Source of the DNA: UBA4744 sp035282865
GTDB taxonomy: Bacteria; Actinomycetota; Acidimicrobiia; Spongiisociales; UBA4744
Direction of reading: 5' to 3'
Assembly (NCBI GenBank): GCA_035282865.1
Contig: DATEVB010000164.1
Location: forward strand, 1-17,311
Length of the DNA: 17,311 bases
Shown: one piece after another, positions 14,781 through 17,311 of the stretch
How the letters are laid out: each line of letters starts with the position of its first letter
Position numbering within the stretch: the first letter of the stretch is position 1
Position numbers and translations under genes: made by a program
Notes under the pieces: model-generated
What the model saw: only the letters and a program-made list of their open reading frames with translations
Told to the model about the DNA's origin: nothing
Database searches by the model: none

Positions 14781-16414
14781 GCGTGCGTGTCACTTTCCTG
14801 GGGGGGCTCGGGGAGATCGGGCGCAACTGCGCGGCCCTCGAGATCGACGGCAACATCACCCTCATCGACTGCGGGCTCATGTTCCCCGAGGAGGACATGC
14901 TGGGTGTCGATCTCGTGCTGCCCGACTGGAGTTGGTTGCTCGAGCGGGCGGCCGACGTTCGCTGCGTCGTTTTGACTCACGGCCACGAAGACCACGTCGG
15001 ATCGCTGGCGTACTTCCTGCGGGACATCAATGTCCCGGTGTTCGGAACCGAATTCTCGGTGGCACTGGCGAGGGGCCGGGTTGAAGAATTGGGTGTCGAA
15101 GCAGATTTCCGCTCGGTCGGCGACAACGAGTGGGTCTCTTTCGGGGGCTTTCGTTTCAAGTTGATCCCGGTATCGCACAGCGTTCCGCACGGCTCGGGAG
15201 TCGCCTTCGAGAGCCCGGAAGGATTGGTGGTTCACTCGGGTGACTTCAAACTCGACCCGACGCCGATCGATGGTCGGCCGACCGACCTTCCCACCTTTGC
15301 GGAACTGGGGCGGCAGGGCGTACGGCTGCTCATGGCCGACAGCACCAACGCAGAGAACCCGGGTTTCATACCTTCTGAGACTTCGCTGGCCAGACCGATC
15401 GGTGAGATCGTCCACCATGCCCCCGGCCGCGTGCTCGCCGCCTGTTTCGCCAGCCACGTCCATCGGGTGCAACAGCTCGTCGATGCCGCTATCGACGCCG
15501 ACCGAACCATCGCGTTCCTCGGTCGTTCCATGCATCGGGTGAGCCAGGTGAGCCGCGAGCTGGGAGTCCTGGACATTCCGGATGACCGCCTCGTTGATAT
15601 CGAGGATCTCGTCAAGTTGCCCCCTAACAGACAAATGGTGATCTCCACCGGCAGCCAGGGAGAGCCCTTTGCGGCGCTGTCACTGATTGCATCCGGTCGC
15701 CACAAATTCATCGATATCCACCCCGACGACACCGTATTGATCTGCGCCACCCCGATTCCCGGGAACGAAGCGGCAGTGTCCAAGGTGATCAGCCGGCTCC
15801 TCAAGACCGGGCCCACCGTCTATCACGGCCGGAATGCTCAGGTGCACGTATCCGGGCACGGCGCCCAGGAGGAACTCAAGACGTTCCTCAATGTGGTCAG
15901 ACCGCAAGCCTTCGTGCCCGTCCACGGCGAGTTCCGCCATCTGCGCGCCCACGCCGACCTGGCATTGCAGATGCGAGTGCCGGAAGTCTTCGCCCTCGCC
16001 GACGGTGACGCCATTGTGTTGGAGGGTGGCAAGGCTCGCGTCGAGCGGCAAGTGGTCGAAGCGGGGTATGTCTACCTGGACGGGAGCGAGGTGGGTGATG
16101 TTCGCGGTACCGTGCTGCGCGACCGACGGCATCTTGCCGACGAAGGCATCGTCATCGTGACCGTCGGCGTCAAGCTGCACACCGCCGAGCTGATCTACGG
16201 TCCGGTGGTCGACAGCCACGGTCTCAGCGCCGACCCCGGAGCGGTGCTCGGCAAGGCTGCCGAGGCGGTCAAGAAGGCGCTGACGGAAGCCTTTCGAAAG
16301 GGCGAATGCGATATCGCCGACGTCCAGCAGGCCGTGCGCAACACAACCCGCCGGGTCATCCGGGAGGAGATTGCCCGCAAACCGGTCGTGCTACCGGTGG
16401 TGATGGAAGTCTGA
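14777..16414 (+). CDS. rnj: Ribonuclease J
   Basis: The product has 545 residues, in the usual range of 550-570. It is a metallo-beta-lactamase/beta-CASP ribonuclease with 5'-3' exonuclease and endonuclease activity in mRNA decay and rRNA maturation. Motifs: GGLGEIGRN (9-17), LTHGHEDHVG (66-75, zinc ligands His68, His70, Asp72, His73), SHSVPHGSGVAF and VVHSGDFKLDPTP, the beta-CASP MADSTNAENPG and FASHVHRVQQ segments, STGSQGEP, VSGHGAQEELK and PVHGEF. Many homologues have PD rather than PH after HSV/I. GTG at 14777 overlaps the dapA stop (GTGA) and has GGGAGG about ten bases upstream; the open frame from 14681 would overlap dapA further and has no family similarity. Coupling to dapA is likely. 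Confidence 0.94.
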   Translation: MSVRVTFLGGLGEIGRNCAALEIDGNITLIDCGLMFPEEDMLGVDLVLPDWSWLLERAADVRCVVLTHGHEDHVGSLAYFLRDINVPVFGTEFSVALARGRVEELGVEADFRSVGDNEWVSFGGFRFKLIPVSHSVPHGSGVAFESPEGLVVHSGDFKLDPTPIDGRPTDLPTFAELGRQGVRLLMADSTNAENPGFIPSETSLARPIGEIVHHAPGRVLAACFASHVHRVQQLVDAAIDADRTIAFLGRSMHRVSQVSRELGVLDIPDDRLVDIEDLVKLPPNRQMVISTGSQGEPFAALSLIASGRHKFIDIHPDDTVLICATPIPGNEAAVSKVISRLLKTGPTVYHGRNAQVHVSGHGAQEELKTFLNVVRPQAFVPVHGEFRHLRAHADLALQMRVPEVFALADGDAIVLEGGKARVERQVVEAGYVYLDGSEVGDVRGTVLRDRRHLADEGIVIVTVGVKLHTAELIYGPVVDSHGLSADPGAVLGKAAEAVKKALTEAFRKGECDIADVQQAVRNTTRRVIREEIARKPVVLPVVMEV

Positions 16415-16422
16415 GCCGGCAG

Positions 16423-16455
16423 TTCGCGCGCTGCGCGCGCACAGGCGCGCGCGAA
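16423..16455. repeat. GC-alternating inverted repeat after rnj
   Basis: A 33-base stretch begins TTCGCGCGC and ends with its exact reverse complement GCGCGCGAA; the middle is also alternating C/G. It can form a strong hairpin and is purine-pyrimidine alternating. It lies eight bases past the rnj stop and just before the ftsK promoter, so it may end the rnj transcript; no T-tract follows. Confidence 0.5.
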
Positions 16456-16458
16456 TGA

Positions 16459-16487
16459 TTGGTGATGCCGGGCGGCAGGTGTAAAGT
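16459..16487 (+). promoter_or_regulatory. sigma70-like promoter of ftsK
   Basis: TTGGTG (16459-16464) and TAAAGT (16482-16487) are separated by exactly 17 bases. The predicted start is about 16494, three bases before the ftsK ATG, giving a near-leaderless transcript. This agrees with the absence of a Shine-Dalgarno sequence. Confidence 0.55.
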
Positions 16488-16496
16488 CCTCACTAC

Positions 16497-17311
16497 ATGG
16501 CGACGCGGACACCCACCCGCCGTGGGGTAAACGGGCGGAAGCGGGTGTCGAAGCCGAAGACAACCCAACGTTCCCGGGGGACGCGCAAGAAGGCGAGCGC
16601 ACGCCGACCGACGCCGACCCCGACCCGGCGAGAACCTCTCGTCGGTTTCAAGGACCGTGTCAGGGCACGGCTAGGTCGCCAGACCGACGATGTGTGGGGA
16701 CTTATCCTCATCGTGATCGCGGTGCTGCTCGGCCTGGCGTTCTTCGAGCAGGCCGGACCGGTCGGGCGTTGGACGATCTCTGCATTGCTTCTCTTGTTCG
16801 GTGTGTGGTCCTACATGGTCCCACTAGCGGTGGCCGGTATCGGCATGGCGCTCATCATCGGCAAGCCGCGGGACGACTACGGTCAGATGGCCATCGGCGT
16901 GCTCCTCGCCTTCGTTGGCACGTTGGCGATGTTCCATCTCATGACCGGAACGATCTCCCTGGCCGAAAGCCTCGAGATGGTGAAAGACCGGGGCGGTGCC
17001 GTCGGATCATTGGTGGCGTTTCCTCTCCGCCGGCTGTTGGGGTTCTGGGGAGCTTTCGTGATACTGGTGGCCATAATCGGGATGGGCATCCTGATTGTGA
17101 CGCAAACCACCGTCCGCCAGCTGGCCATGGCGATCAGCGAGGTTTTTGGCGGCGTTCGGAGTTTGGCCAGGAAGTCGGTCGCCGGGGCTCCCGGAAAGCA
17201 CGCGTTGCGGGTTGTCGAACATCGACCGGCCGAATCGGTTGGCACCGGGCTCGCCGCCAGGCAAGGCCCACAACCGAAAGCACCCAAGTCGAAACCGGCC
17301 GGCAAGGCCCA
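16497..17311 (+). CDS. ftsK: FtsK/SpoIIIE DNA translocase, N-terminal part (cut by window end)
   Basis: The frame from ATG 16497 is open to the window end (271 codons, no stop). Residues 1-55 are a strongly basic, Ser/Thr/Pro-rich cytoplasmic tail (MATRTPTRRGVNGRKRV). Four hydrophobic segments follow at about 67-83, 92-119, 129-150 and 182-204 with short loops, matching the FtsK 4TM domain that anchors the protein at the division septum. Residues beyond about 210 are the start of the Pro/Lys-rich linker (PKAPKSKPAGK). The ATPase motor and gamma domain would lie beyond the window and cannot be confirmed. FtsK pumps DNA at the septum and aids dimer resolution and segregation. The identity rests on the 4TM pattern plus its position right after rnj, as in other actinobacteria. 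The 5' UTR is very short. Confidence 0.8.
   Translation, partial: MATRTPTRRGVNGRKRVSKPKTTQRSRGTRKKASARRPTPTPTRREPLVGFKDRVRARLGRQTDDVWGLILIVIAVLLGLAFFEQAGPVGRWTISALLLLFGVWSYMVPLAVAGIGMALIIGKPRDDYGQMAIGVLLAFVGTLAMFHLMTGTISLAESLEMVKDRGGAVGSLVAFPLRRLLGFWGAFVILVAIIGMGILIVTQTTVRQLAMAISEVFGGVRSLARKSVAGAPGKHALRVVEHRPAESVGTGLAARQGPQPKAPKSKPAGKA

Overview
The window is GC-rich, densely packed bacterial DNA with many overlapping starts (GTGA, ATGA, TGATG), several apparently leaderless or near-leaderless genes, and a perfect actinobacterial-type LexA box (TCGAAC-N4-GTTCGA). The gene set (TIGR03084/mycothiol-isomerase-like protein, DUF222 HNH protein, soluble acyl-ACP desaturase, RNase J, M16 peptidase-dapB and dapA-rnj-ftsK neighbourhoods) points to Actinomycetota. 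Placement in a deep class such as Acidimicrobiia is only my inference. No rRNA, tRNA, CRISPR array, insertion sequence or phage gene was seen.

Left part (1-502): the 3' end of an unrecognised plus-strand gene, converging on a minus-strand block. Minus-strand block (7216 down to 531): a zinc-ribbon rhomboid protease, a 701-residue protein with an HExxH motif and a C-terminal VWA domain, a CobS/MoxR-type AAA+ ATPase, a LOG-family (PGGxGTxxE) protein, a TIGR03084 DinB/MDMPI-fold protein and a BtpA-family TIM barrel. Gaps are 46, -8, 80, 65 and -3 bases, so these may be one transcript. The ATPase/VWA pair resembles CobS-CobT and NorQ-NorD pairs, in which an AAA+ ring and a VWA adaptor remodel a metalloenzyme. 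Here both Mg2+-coordinating positions of the ATPase are altered in an apparently reciprocal way, and no cobaltochelatase or nitric oxide reductase gene is nearby, so the client is unknown.

Middle (7217-9301): a short divergent promoter region with a perfect 14-base palindrome, then an M16 zinc peptidase overlapping dapB. From 9434 comes a DUF222/HNH nuclease gene whose start codon lies inside a perfect LexA box, next to a -10 element that would make the transcript leaderless. It is followed by a minus-strand four-TM protein, a cyclophilin, a divergent acyl-ACP desaturase, and a convergent thioredoxin-TPR protein (YbbN-like), with a strong hairpin between the last two.

Right part (13779-17311): dapA, overlapped by rnj (RNase J), then a GC-alternating inverted repeat, a good sigma70-like promoter, and the 5' part of ftsK, cut by the window end. 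DapA and DapB are consecutive enzymes of lysine/diaminopimelate synthesis. The M16-dapB and dapA-rnj-ftsK segments match a neighbourhood conserved in actinobacteria, here separated by about 4.6 kb of other genes, including the SOS-linked HNH gene.

The two most promising things for follow-up are the altered ATPase/metalloprotease-like VWA pair and the LexA box fused to the HNH gene start.
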